Shown: piece after piece, positions 25,420-32,461 of the stretch
How the letters are laid out: every line of letters begins with the position of its first letter
How positions within the stretch are numbered: the stretch's first letter is position 1
NCBI GenBank assembly: GCA_000940995.1
Contig: CP005974.1
Location: 558,001 to 622,000 of the forward strand
Direction: 5' to 3'
From: Photobacterium gaetbulicola Gung47
GTDB lineage: Bacteria; Pseudomonadota; Gammaproteobacteria; Enterobacterales; Vibrionaceae
DNA length: 64,000 nucleotides
Translations under genes and position numbers: made by a program
Notes under the pieces: generated by a model
The model's database searches: none
Seen by the model: the letters and a program-made list of their open reading frames with translations, nothing else
What the model was told of the DNA's origin: nothing

Positions 25420-26877
25420 ATGACTCAATGGATTGCAGGTCGCTGGCTCGCCGGCGAAGGGCAGGCGATGCAGTCGCTCAATCCCTATACCGCTGAAGTG
25501 GTGTGGCAGGGCCAGGCCGCAACGGCTGAGCAGGTCGAGCAGGCGGTGTCTGCCGCGAGGGCAGCCCTGGTGGGCTGGCGCAATACCCCGTTTGCCGAGC
25601 GCCAGGCGATAGTCGAACGGTTTGCCGAGTTGGTCAAGGCCCACAGCGAGGCCATTGCGGTGGTGATTGCCGAGGAAACCGGCAAGCCGCTGTGGGAGAC
25701 CCGCACCGAAGCCGGGGCTATGGTCGGCAAGATTGCGATATCGGTGCGCGCTTACCATGAGCGGACCGGCGAGAAGCAGAAAGAGGTGGCAGGTACCCAG
25801 GCTGTGCTGCGCCACCGTCCGTTGGGGGTGATGGCCGTCTTCGGGCCTTACAATTTCCCGGGCCATTTGCCTAACGGCCATATTGTGCCGGCGTTACTGG
25901 CGGGCAATACCGTGGTGTTCAAACCCTCTGATCTGACGCCAAAAGTGGCCGAGGAAACCATGAAACTGTGGCAGCAGGCCGGGTTACCGGACGGGGTTAT
26001 TAACCTGGTTCAAGGGACCAGGGAAACCGGCGAAGCCCTTGCCGGCGCGAAAGGAATCGATGGTTTGCTCTTTACCGGCAGTGCCAATACCGGTCACCTA
26101 CTGCACCGCCAGTTTGCCGGCCAGCCGGGTAAGATGTTGGCACTCGAGATGGGGGGCAACAACCCGATGGTGATCTCCCGCCACTTTGGCGAGCTGGATG
26201 CGACTGTCTACACTATTATTCAGTCTGCCTTTATCAGTGCCGGCCAGCGTTGTACTTGTGCCCGACGGCTCTATCTGCCGTCTGGCGAGGAAGGTGATCG
26301 TATTTTGGCCCGTTTGATTGAGCTGACCCGGCAAATCCGGGTGGGCGGCCAGTTTGACGAGCCGGCACCATTTATGGGGGCGCAAGTCTCGCTCCAGGCC
26401 GCTGACAACATTATCCAGGCCCAGTCACGATTGGTTGAGATGGGCGGCGAGCCGCTACTACCGGCGACCCGTGGCCAGGGGGCGATTGTCACTCCGGGGA
26501 TCATCGAGGTCAGCCAGATTGCCGAGTTGCCGGATGAAGAATATTTTGGTCCATTGCTGCAAGTTGCCCGCTACGGCGAGCTGGTTGAGGCGGTGGAGAA
26601 GGCCAATGATACCCGCTACGGCCTGTCGGCAGGTCTGGTGTCGACCGACGACAGCGAGTGGCAGTATTTTGTCGAGCATATCCGGGCCGGGATCGTTAAT
26701 CGCAACCGCCAGCTAACGGGAGCCAGTGGCGATGCGCCATTCGGCGGCCCGGGGGCGTCGGGGAACTTACGGCCGAGTGCGTATTACGCGGCAGACTACT
26801 GTGCATACCCGATGGCATCGATGGAAGGTGAGAAGCCGGAGTTACCCGCTCAGCTTTCACCGGGTCTCACGCTGTGA
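25420..26877 (+). CDS. astD: N-succinylglutamate 5-semialdehyde dehydrogenase
   Basis: A 485-residue NAD-dependent aldehyde dehydrogenase that forms succinylglutamate in the AST pathway. Catalytic Glu is in LEMGGNNP (about residue 243) and catalytic Cys in SAGQRCTCARR (about 278); the cofactor segment is GPYNFPGHLPNGHI. Ribosome site AAGGAG lies eight bases before ATG. It is between astA and the DUF1338 gene. The pathway genes astB and astE are not in this window and must be elsewhere. Confidence 0.95.
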   Translation: MTQWIAGRWLAGEGQAMQSLNPYTAEVVWQGQAATAEQVEQAVSAARAALVGWRNTPFAERQAIVERFAELVKAHSEAIAVVIAEETGKPLWETRTEAGAMVGKIAISVRAYHERTGEKQKEVAGTQAVLRHRPLGVMAVFGPYNFPGHLPNGHIVPALLAGNTVVFKPSDLTPKVAEETMKLWQQAGLPDGVINLVQGTRETGEALAGAKGIDGLLFTGSANTGHLLHRQFAGQPGKMLALEMGGNNPMVISRHFGELDATVYTIIQSAFISAGQRCTCARRLYLPSGEEGDRILARLIELTRQIRVGGQFDEPAPFMGAQVSLQAADNIIQAQSRLVEMGGEPLLPATRGQGAIVTPGIIEVSQIAELPDEEYFGPLLQVARYGELVEAVEKANDTRYGLSAGLVSTDDSEWQYFVEHIRAGIVNRNRQLTGASGDAPFGGPGASGNLRPSAYYAADYCAYPMASMEGEKPELPAQLSPGLTL

Positions 26878-26921
26878 GAGCCATCGTCAATCATTCACTA
26901 GCCAAAGAGGATAGCGAGCAC

Positions 26922-27719
26922 ATGGAAAGGGTAGAGCAACTATTTGAACAGTTATGGCAGGATTATATCCAGCGTCTGTGCCCCTCGGCTGCTCAGGTTC
27001 ACGATCTGCTGACCGAGGAGGAGCCGCTGCTCAACGACCATATTGCGCTGCGGACATTTAACTTACCGATGGTCGGTCTTGACCGGTTGGCGGCCCCGTT
27101 TATCGCGCTTGGTTACAAGCCGTGTGGCCGCTACCACTTCGAGGCCAAAAAGCTGTACGCCGAGCATTTTGAGCATCCCAACCCATTGGCACCCAAAGTG
27201 TTTATCAGCGAATTGATGGTCGGCCAGTTTAGCTCCCTGCTGCAGCAAACGGTCAGGGATCTGGTTGAACAGGTGCCCGAGCAGGCCATGCATGATCCAG
27301 CCTTTTTGTATGGTGGCCGGTTATGGGACCTGGACTACGCGACCTATGAGTTGCTGGCGGCCGAGAGCGAGTATGCCGGCTGGCTGGCCGCCCATGGCTT
27401 TGGTGCCAATCATTTCACCGTCAGCCTCAATCAGCTCGAGCAGTTTACCGAGGTGGCCGAGGTCAATCACCTGCTGCGCCACAACGGGTTTGAAATCAAT
27501 AGCTCAGGCGGTGAGGTCAAGGGGAGCCCCGAGGTGATGTTGGAGCAGTCGTCGACCATGGCAGATAGGGTAGAGGTCGGTTTTACCGATGGTGTCTATA
27601 CCATTCCCGGCGGCTTCTATGAGTTTGCCAAGCGTTACCCTAAGGAAGACGGTGAGCTGTATTCCGGTTTTGTTGAGGCGTCAGCTGACAAGATCTTCGA
27701 AAGTACCGATGTAAACTGA
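26922..27719 (+). CDS. DUF1338 family protein (2-oxoadipate dioxygenase/decarboxylase-like)
   Basis: A 265-residue protein of the DUF1338 family, a short form of the family containing the iron-dependent 2-oxoadipate dioxygenase/decarboxylase HglS. Candidate iron ligands are His40 (LNDHIALRTF), His164 (GANHFTVS) and Glu234 (GGFYEFAKRY). I start at ATG 26922 with GAGG upstream; a GTG overlapping the astD stop (26874) is possible but lacks a ribosome site. It is the last gene of the argD-astA-astD run, so a 2-oxoacid derived from amino-acid catabolism is a reasonable substrate guess, not established. Confidence 0.85.
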   Translation: MERVEQLFEQLWQDYIQRLCPSAAQVHDLLTEEEPLLNDHIALRTFNLPMVGLDRLAAPFIALGYKPCGRYHFEAKKLYAEHFEHPNPLAPKVFISELMVGQFSSLLQQTVRDLVEQVPEQAMHDPAFLYGGRLWDLDYATYELLAAESEYAGWLAAHGFGANHFTVSLNQLEQFTEVAEVNHLLRHNGFEINSSGGEVKGSPEVMLEQSSTMADRVEVGFTDGVYTIPGGFYEFAKRYPKEDGELYSGFVEASADKIFESTDVN

Positions 27720-27756
27720 CGCTGTCGTACTCGCAGCGGTTAGTGTAAGCCCTAGC

Positions 27757-27787
27757 GCCTGTGGCCTCCGTGGTCGCAGGCTTGTTC
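27757..27787 (+). terminator. Probable terminator of the argD-ast operon
   Basis: A ten-bp stem with two G-T pairs (27757-27766 with 27772-27781) and five-base loop is followed by TTGTTCTAT, 38 bp after the DUF1338 stop. The T-run is imperfect. Confidence 0.6.
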
Positions 27788-27798
27788 TATGGACTGCA

Positions 27799-27987
27799 CT
27801 AATGCTTGAAACTGTCGAGTGGGTAGCCCAGGTGCGTTTCTGGCGGATAGCGTTTCACCCTTTCGTGCTGCTCGAGATAGTGGCGGCTGTCACTGAACCC
27901 GGTCATTTCGATGGTATCTGGAAGCGGTGAAATGACCCCGCGCTGTACGTGGTGAGAGCTGTGTGGCGAATAGCGTTCGATATCCAT
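27799..27987 (-). CDS. Small hypothetical protein
   Basis: A 62-codon reading frame in the otherwise gene-free stretch between the ast operon and crp. The product is soluble, rich in His, Arg and Tyr (HLEQ-type segment SRHYLEQHERVKRYPPETHL) with no membrane span or known motif. Third codon positions are mostly G or C, like neighbouring genes, which supports real coding; the ribosome site before ATG (GGAAT, eight bases) is weak. I do not recognise it. The rest of the gap (27988-28121) shows nothing clear. Confidence 0.4.
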   Translation of the reverse strand: MDIERYSPHSSHHVQRGVISPLPDTIEMTGFSDSRHYLEQHERVKRYPPETHLGYPLDSFKH

Positions 27988-28121
27988 ACCGGTATTCCAT
28001 TACAGGTGATGAGGGTTGATATGCACAATGTAGCATTGGACGGAATAGATACAAGCATAAAAACAGTGATGCACTAGACACTAATGCTGTGTAAGTATGA
28101 AAAGGGTTGGCGAACGGCAAT

Positions 28122-28146
28122 AAAAAAGCCGCATGATGCGGCTTTT
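28122..28146 (-). terminator. Terminator after crp
   Basis: GCCGCA/TGCGGC stem with a three-base loop; A-run at 28122-28127 becomes a T-run for the minus-strand crp transcript and TTTT on the plus side makes it partly bidirectional. Confidence 0.85.
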
Positions 28147-28173
28147 GGGGATCGACTTGTTTCAACGGGTTGC

Positions 28174-28806
28174 TTAGCGCGTACCGTAAACAACAATGGT
28201 TTTACCATGGGCGGAGATCAGGTTCTGCTCTTCCAGCATCTTCAAAATGCGGCCCACAGTTTCGCGGGAACAGCCAACAATCTGGCCGATTTCCTGGCGG
28301 GTGATCTTGATCTGCATACCGTCTGGGTGAGTCATTGCATCTGGCTGTTTGGCCAGGTTCAATAGCGTCTGTGCGATACGGCCGGTAACATCCAAGAACG
28401 CCAAGTCACCGACTTTCTGGCTGGTCACCTGAAGGCGGCTTGCCATCTGTGCTGACAGGCGCATCAGGATATCCGGGTTGACCTGGATAAGCTGGCGGAA
28501 TTTCTTGAACGAAATTTCTGCGACTTCACAAGGGGTCTTGGCACGAACCCATGCGGTACGCTCCTGGCCTTCTTCGAATAGGCCTAATTCACCGATGAAG
28601 TCACCTTGGTTTAGGTAAGACAGGATCATTTCCTTACCTTCTTCATCCTTGATCAGGACCGCAACAGAACCTTTGACGATGTAGTAGAGCGTCTCTGCTT
28701 TTTCACCCGCGTGGATCAAAGTACTCTTTGATGGGTATTTATGAATGTGGCAATGGGAAAGAAACCACTCTAGAGTTGGATCTGTTTGAGGTTTACCTGG
28801 AACCAT
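28174..28806 (-). CDS. crp: cAMP receptor protein (catabolite activator)
   Basis: A 210-residue global regulator. The cAMP pocket is visible as IGELGLFEEGQERTAWV with Glu73 and Arg83, and the dimer helix ends with a Thr-Ser pair (LQVTSQKVGD, near 127-128). The DNA-recognition helix lies in RQEIGQIVGCSRETVGRI with Arg, Glu and Arg matching E. coli CRP; nearly every residue is conserved. Ribosome site GAGGAAG precedes ATG. A CRP site in the divergent promoter region points to autoregulation. In Vibrionaceae CRP also governs competence and virulence genes. Confidence 0.98.
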   Translation of the reverse strand: MVPGKPQTDPTLEWFLSHCHIHKYPSKSTLIHAGEKAETLYYIVKGSVAVLIKDEEGKEMILSYLNQGDFIGELGLFEEGQERTAWVRAKTPCEVAEISFKKFRQLIQVNPDILMRLSAQMASRLQVTSQKVGDLAFLDVTGRIAQTLLNLAKQPDAMTHPDGMQIKITRQEIGQIVGCSRETVGRILKMLEEQNLISAHGKTIVVYGTR

Positions 28807-29011
28807 ATTACTAACTTCCTCTGCGTTTGTTGCCCAACAACGACGTCCTTCAAAATGAGGCTGGGCCTAATCATAATTAGCTCGTCGTTTAGGATATTCA
28901 GTCAACCGCTGGGCTGCAAGCTCACGTGAATAATTAGTTCAGATTTTATCTTTTTTCGGCGCGCTTTTCTTGATATTGATCTATCTGAAAAGGCCATTTT
29001 GTAGTCATAAG

Positions 29012-29027
29012 TGTGCACATGATCACA
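29012..29027. promoter_or_regulatory. CRP binding site between crp and yhfA
   Basis: TGTGC-N6-TCACA matches the CRP palindrome TGTGA-N6-TCACA with one mismatch. It lies 206 bp before crp and 50 bp before yhfA, so it could control both divergent genes. The 270-bp region otherwise contains AT-rich DNA in which I cannot fix the promoter hexamers. Confidence 0.7.
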
Positions 29028-29076
29028 CAGTTGCTAGATAGTGCCAAAAGCCCCTAAAAGTTGTAAGGAGAAAGCA

Positions 29077-29481
29077 ATGCAATCACGAGTGAAATGGGTC
29101 GAGAATATGACCTTTCTAGGACAGTCAAATTCTGGCCACAGCGTGGTTATGGACGGTAACGGTGGCGAAAAAGCACCGAGTCCGATGGAGTTGGTGTTGA
29201 TGGCTGCAGGCGGGTGTAGCTCGGTGGATGTGGTTGACGGTCTCAAGTCGGCGGGGCAGAAAATTACCGGTTGCGAAGCGCAGATCTCCTCGGTTCGGCG
29301 CGAGCAGGCCCCGCGTATTTTTACCACGGCCAACTTGCATTTCGTCGTTACCGGAGAAAACTTGGATGAAGCCGTTGTGGCCAAGATGGTGACAGACTCG
29401 CTGGAAAAATACTGCTCGGTATGCCTGATGTTGGGGGAAGGGGTCGAGATGACCCATTCGTATGAGGTGGTAGAAGAGTAA
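29077..29481 (+). CDS. yhfA: OsmC family protein YhfA
   Basis: A 134-residue OsmC-like protein. The family cysteines are in AAGGCSSVDVVDGL and KYCSVCLMLG, the pair that in OsmC/Ohr proteins forms the thiol peroxidase centre; the actual substrate of YhfA is not known. The ATG at 29077 has a perfect AAGGAG six bases upstream, better than the upstream GTG of the same frame. It is divergent from crp, as in E. coli, and faces prkB across a heptamer repeat. Confidence 0.9.
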   Translation: MQSRVKWVENMTFLGQSNSGHSVVMDGNGGEKAPSPMELVLMAAGGCSSVDVVDGLKSAGQKITGCEAQISSVRREQAPRIFTTANLHFVVTGENLDEAVVAKMVTDSLEKYCSVCLMLGEGVEMTHSYEVVEE

Positions 29482-29497
29482 TACTGCGGCAAAAGAT

Positions 29498-29518
29498 GGC
29501 GATGGGCCAGGGGCAGAG
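29498..29518 (+). repeat. Degenerate GG-led heptamer array, left arm of locus A
   Basis: Three consecutive 7-bp units (GGCGATG, GGCCAGG, GGCAGAG) lie 16 bp after the yhfA stop. They are the opposite-orientation partner of the CGCCTAT array that begins 8 bp later, so the two can pair as an imperfect hairpin. Confidence 0.6.
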
Positions 29519-29526
29519 TAAAATCC

Positions 29527-29607
29527 CGCCTATCGCCTATCGCCTATCGCCTATCGCCTATCGCCTATCGCCTATCGCCTATCGCCTATCGCCTATCGCC
29601 TATCGCC
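29527..29607. repeat. Tandem array of heptamer CGCCTAT, 11 full copies, right arm of locus A
   Basis: Eleven identical 7-bp units run from 29527 to 29603 and a partial CGCC ends at 29607, four bases before the prkB stop codon. Perfect identity suggests recent slippage and copy-number variation. On the minus strand the unit reads GGCGATA (register shifted), related to the units at 47892. The array sits between convergent yhfA and prkB. Confidence 0.95.
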
Positions 29608-29611
29608 GCTC

Positions 29612-30481
29612 TTACCCGATCTTCCCCGTATCAATCAGCTGCTGGATCAGCGGCCGCATGATGAGCTCCATCGCGAAGCTCATCTTGCCGCCGGGTACCA
29701 CTAGGGTGTTGTGGCGCGACATAAACGAGCCCTGAATCATCGACAGCAGGTAGGGGAAGTCGACATTTTTGATCCCGCGGAAGCGGATCACCACGAAGCT
29801 TTCATCCAGGCTCGGGATCCCCTTGGCACTGAGGGGGTTGGAGGTATCGACCGTTGGTACTCGCTGAAAGTTGATATGAGTACGGGAAAACTGCGGGGTG
29901 ATGTAATTGAGGTAGTCATCCATCGAGCGCACGATAGACTCCATTACCGCCTCGCGGGAGTGGCCGCGATCCCGGGTGTCCCTGACAATTTTCTGGATCC
30001 ACTCGAGGTTGACGATAGGCACCATGCCGATAAGTAGGTCGACATGCTGGGCGGCATTGACCTCGCCATCAACCACCCCGCCGTGTAGCCCTTCATAGAA
30101 CAGCAGGTCGGTATTTTCTGGCAGGGTCTGCCAAGGCGTGAACGTGCCTGGCATCTGGTTGTACGGCACGGCTTCGTCAAACGTGTGCAGGTAACGGCGG
30201 AACTGGCCGCTGCCGTCTTCGCCGTACTGGCGGAAGAAAGTCTCCAGCAGCGGGAAGTCGTTGGCCTGGGGCCCGAAATAGCTGATATGGCGGCCTTGCT
30301 CTTTGGCCTTGCGGATTTCGACGTCCATTTCCGGACGGGTGAAGCGGTGAAAACTGTCGCCTTCAAGCCAGGCAGCATTGATGCCCATCATATTGAACAT
30401 CTTACGGAATGCTTCGGAGGTGGTAGACGTACCCGCCCCCGAGGACCCTGTTACTGCAATAATGGGGTGTTTTGCAGACAT
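29612..30481 (-). CDS. prkB: Phosphoribulokinase-family protein PrkB
   Basis: A 289-residue P-loop kinase of the proteobacterial PrkB group. The Walker A region is GSSGAGTSTTSEAF, followed by EGDSFHRFTRPEMD and the FYEGLHGGVV segment; it is near-identical in pattern to E. coli PrkB beside crp. The physiological substrate in heterotrophs is not established. The start at ATG 30481 gives MSAKHPIIAVTG as in E. coli. It is downstream of yheU and its stop abuts the heptamer array. Confidence 0.93.
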   Translation of the reverse strand: MSAKHPIIAVTGSSGAGTSTTSEAFRKMFNMMGINAAWLEGDSFHRFTRPEMDVEIRKAKEQGRHISYFGPQANDFPLLETFFRQYGEDGSGQFRRYLHTFDEAVPYNQMPGTFTPWQTLPENTDLLFYEGLHGGVVDGEVNAAQHVDLLIGMVPIVNLEWIQKIVRDTRDRGHSREAVMESIVRSMDDYLNYITPQFSRTHINFQRVPTVDTSNPLSAKGIPSLDESFVVIRFRGIKNVDFPYLLSMIQGSFMSRHNTLVVPGGKMSFAMELIMRPLIQQLIDTGKIG

Positions 30482-30586
30482 GACAAACCCTGTCGTTAAC
30501 ATTAACGGAAAGAGTTATTAACAGGGCTGGGCGGCAAGGTCAAGCCGGGATGTCAAAAATGCAGGGTCGACAGAATTTGCGAGGGG

Positions 30587-30808
30587 TTAGCGGTGACCCA
30601 ACTGGCGTTTGGATTTGATGTCGATGGTTTCATGCAGTTCCGAGTAAACGATCACCGCCTCGCCGCTTTCCAATTGCTGGCGCACCCTGGCTACCTTGGC
30701 GGCCAGTGACAGCTCGCGTTCACCGTAGTCGGTCCCTTCGCGCAAGACGAAATGTTCGATGAGGTTGGTCAGGGTTTCGGGATCAATGTCTTGCCAAGGG
30801 ATATTCAT
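30587..30808 (-). CDS. yheU: UPF0270 protein YheU
   Basis: A 73-residue cytosolic protein of the UPF0270/YheU family, recognised by MNIPWQDIDPETLTNLIE and FVLREGTDYGE. It probably forms small helical bundles; no function is known. It keeps the E. coli position between yheT and prkB. The upstream gap to yheT is unusually long (198 bp) and holds two short repeat arrays. Confidence 0.9.
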   Translation of the reverse strand: MNIPWQDIDPETLTNLIEHFVLREGTDYGERELSLAAKVARVRQQLESGEAVIVYSELHETIDIKSKRQLGHR

Positions 30809-30881
30809 AACGGCACTTTTTCTGTTGCAGACGATACGACGATTATATTGGCAAATACATCAGTTGTAGAGGGATAAGAGC

Positions 30882-30913
30882 GGTTCTAAGGCTCTGAGGT
30901 TCTATGGCCCTAT
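30882..30913 (+). repeat. Degenerate octamer array, left arm of locus B
   Basis: Four consecutive 8-bp units read GGTTCTAA, GGCTCTGA, GGTTCTAT and GGCCCTAT. The unit begins GG like the heptamers at 29498 and 47812. It lies between yheU and yheT and is followed 93 bp later by related units in the opposite orientation. Confidence 0.6.
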
Positions 30914-31006
30914 GGGTTAAAGCCTGAAATATTAGAAAGTTAAAGGTTTGACACAGGCTGTCGGCTTTAAGATTCTGTTTGCAGGACCCAGAGTTTCACT
31001 CCTGAA

Positions 31007-31027
31007 CTAGGAGCTAGAACCTAGGAT
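31007..31027 (-). repeat. Degenerate heptamer array, right arm of locus B
   Basis: Three 7-bp units (CTAGGAG, CTAGAAC, CTAGGAT). On the minus strand they contain GGTTCTA, the core of the octamers at 30882, so the two arms are inverted relative to each other. The array forms the last codons of yheT (reading KILGSSS then stop). Confidence 0.5.
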
Positions 31028-31987
31028 TTTGTGAAACCACGCTGGCACTGTCTTCTCCAGCCAGAAGTCCGGTTGGCGCCACGAACCGGTGACGAAGCCG
31101 ACATGGCCGCCGTACTGGTACAGATCATATCGGATATGGGGGGGAAGCGGGTCGGTGGGGATCACGGCCTCGGTCATGAACGGGTCGTCCTTGGCGTGGA
31201 TCACCCGCAACGGGATGGCGACATCGCCCAGTCGGGGCAGCCCGCTGCAGCGCTGGTAGTAATCGGCGGCATCCTTGAAGCCGTGCAGCGGCGCGGTGAC
31301 GAACTCGTCGAATTGCCACAGGGTGTCGAGCTGTTTGGCATCATCGCCCGAGAGAGGCATCGCATCGGGCAGGGCGGCGATCTTCCGCCCCAGGTTGCGC
31401 TTCATCGAGCCAAGTAGGTACTGCTGGTAGACTTTGGAGAAGCCTTGCTGGATCCGCTCCGAGCAGGCAGCTAGATCCAGCGGGGGAGAAATCACCTGGG
31501 CGGCCGTAAGCTGCGAGTGGTCGCCACTTTCGGCTAGGTAGTTGACCAACATATTGCCACCGAGCGAGACCCCGACGGCAAAGAAAGGGCGCCCGGGGAG
31601 TTGCTGGCGCAGCCACTGGATGAAAAAGCGGGCATCGCTGGTTTCCCCCGAATGGTAGCCGCGTGGCTTGCGGTTCAGCTCGCCGCTGCAGCCGCGAAAG
31701 TGCATCATTACCCCGAGCCAGCCCTGTTGCTTGGCGGCATGGAGCAAACCGTTGGCATAGGGGCTGTGGAAGCTGCCTTCCAGGCCGTGGAACAGGATCA
31801 GCACCGGTTGGCGGGGCAGGCAGTCGGCAGCAGGCGCAGTCCAGGCCAAATCGAGGAAGTCACCATCCGGCGTCTCGATCCGCTGGGTAAGGGGCATGAA
31901 CAATGGCCTGCGGCGCAAAAAGCGCGGCAGCAGGGTCTGCAGGTGGGGATTGGCAAGCCCTTTGGCTGGATGGAAAGCCATTGTCAT
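31007..31987 (-). CDS. yheT: Alpha/beta hydrolase YheT
   Basis: A 326-residue hydrolase of the YheT/EMB8 family. The nucleophile elbow is VGVSLGGNM with Ser141; the acid is in HAKDDPF and the base histidine in YGGHVGFV. HGLEGSFHSPYANG and HFRGCSGELNRKPRGYHSGE are hallmark segments. The ester substrate is unknown. GAGGT eight bases before ATG 31987 supports this start. It is 15 bp after the TIGR02444 gene in a minus-strand operon led by yheS. The final seven codons overlap a degenerate heptamer repeat. Confidence 0.93.
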   Translation of the reverse strand: MTMAFHPAKGLANPHLQTLLPRFLRRRPLFMPLTQRIETPDGDFLDLAWTAPAADCLPRQPVLILFHGLEGSFHSPYANGLLHAAKQQGWLGVMMHFRGCSGELNRKPRGYHSGETSDARFFIQWLRQQLPGRPFFAVGVSLGGNMLVNYLAESGDHSQLTAAQVISPPLDLAACSERIQQGFSKVYQQYLLGSMKRNLGRKIAALPDAMPLSGDDAKQLDTLWQFDEFVTAPLHGFKDAADYYQRCSGLPRLGDVAIPLRVIHAKDDPFMTEAVIPTDPLPPHIRYDLYQYGGHVGFVTGSWRQPDFWLEKTVPAWFHKILGSSS

Positions 31988-32002
31988 AACGTTACCTCGA
32001 TG

Positions 32003-32461
32003 TTATTTCGCCAGCAGTTTGTCAATTAATGCCATGGCTCCCAGGCGATGGCAATAGCGGGCCAGGTTCGCGGCCGGCTCTTGCTCTGCTACGCGGCGAA
32101 GCGGCATTTGGTTTAGCGCCGCAATCAAATCATGTTGTTGCTGGCGCTCCATCTGCAGTTCGAAGTCCTTGAGTTGCTCGTACCCGTTGCTATCTAGCTG
32201 GGGTTTCAGTGCTCGGCGCATATGACGGTAGCGCTCGAGCAAGCCTTCGGTCGGCTGGAGGCTGTCCTCCAGCTGCAGCAGCTGAGCGTGCGAGAGGCCA
32301 ATGGCCTGTGCATCGAGCCAGATCATCAGCAGGGCCAGATTGACGCTACCTTTGTGGAACGTCTGCAGAGCCAGGCAGGCGGCCTCGACGTCCGCCTTGA
32401 AATAATGGTTGTAGCTGAACTGCCAAAAAGCATCATGGCTCAGTGCATTACTCTGGGGCAT
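32003..32461 (-). CDS. TIGR02444 / DUF2390 family protein
   Basis: A 152-residue, mainly helical cytosolic protein that I place in the TIGR02444 (DUF2390) family from the N-terminal FWQFSYNHYFKADVEAACLALQ pattern and the NLALLMIWLDAQ segment. No catalytic motif is visible and no function is known. It overlaps the 3' end of yheS by 14 bp and precedes yheT by 15 bp, so it is co-transcribed and probably translationally coupled to the ABC-F gene. Confidence 0.85.
   Translation of the reverse strand: MPQSNALSHDAFWQFSYNHYFKADVEAACLALQTFHKGSVNLALLMIWLDAQAIGLSHAQLLQLEDSLQPTEGLLERYRHMRRALKPQLDSNGYEQLKDFELQMERQQQHDLIAALNQMPLRRVAEQEPAANLARYCHRLGAMALIDKLLAK

Noticed and set aside
26874..26921. GTG start of the DUF1338 gene overlapping the astD stop
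   Set aside because: No ribosome site; the later ATG has GAGG upstream. It cannot be fully excluded.
29527..29607. Tandem repeat as a CRISPR array
   Set aside because: Units are 7 bp with no spacers and no cas genes; it is a simple tandem repeat.
29496..29735. 79-codon ORF reading SPIAYRLSPIAYRL repeats
   Set aside because: It is made of the heptamer array and overlaps the 3' end of prkB; no ribosome site.
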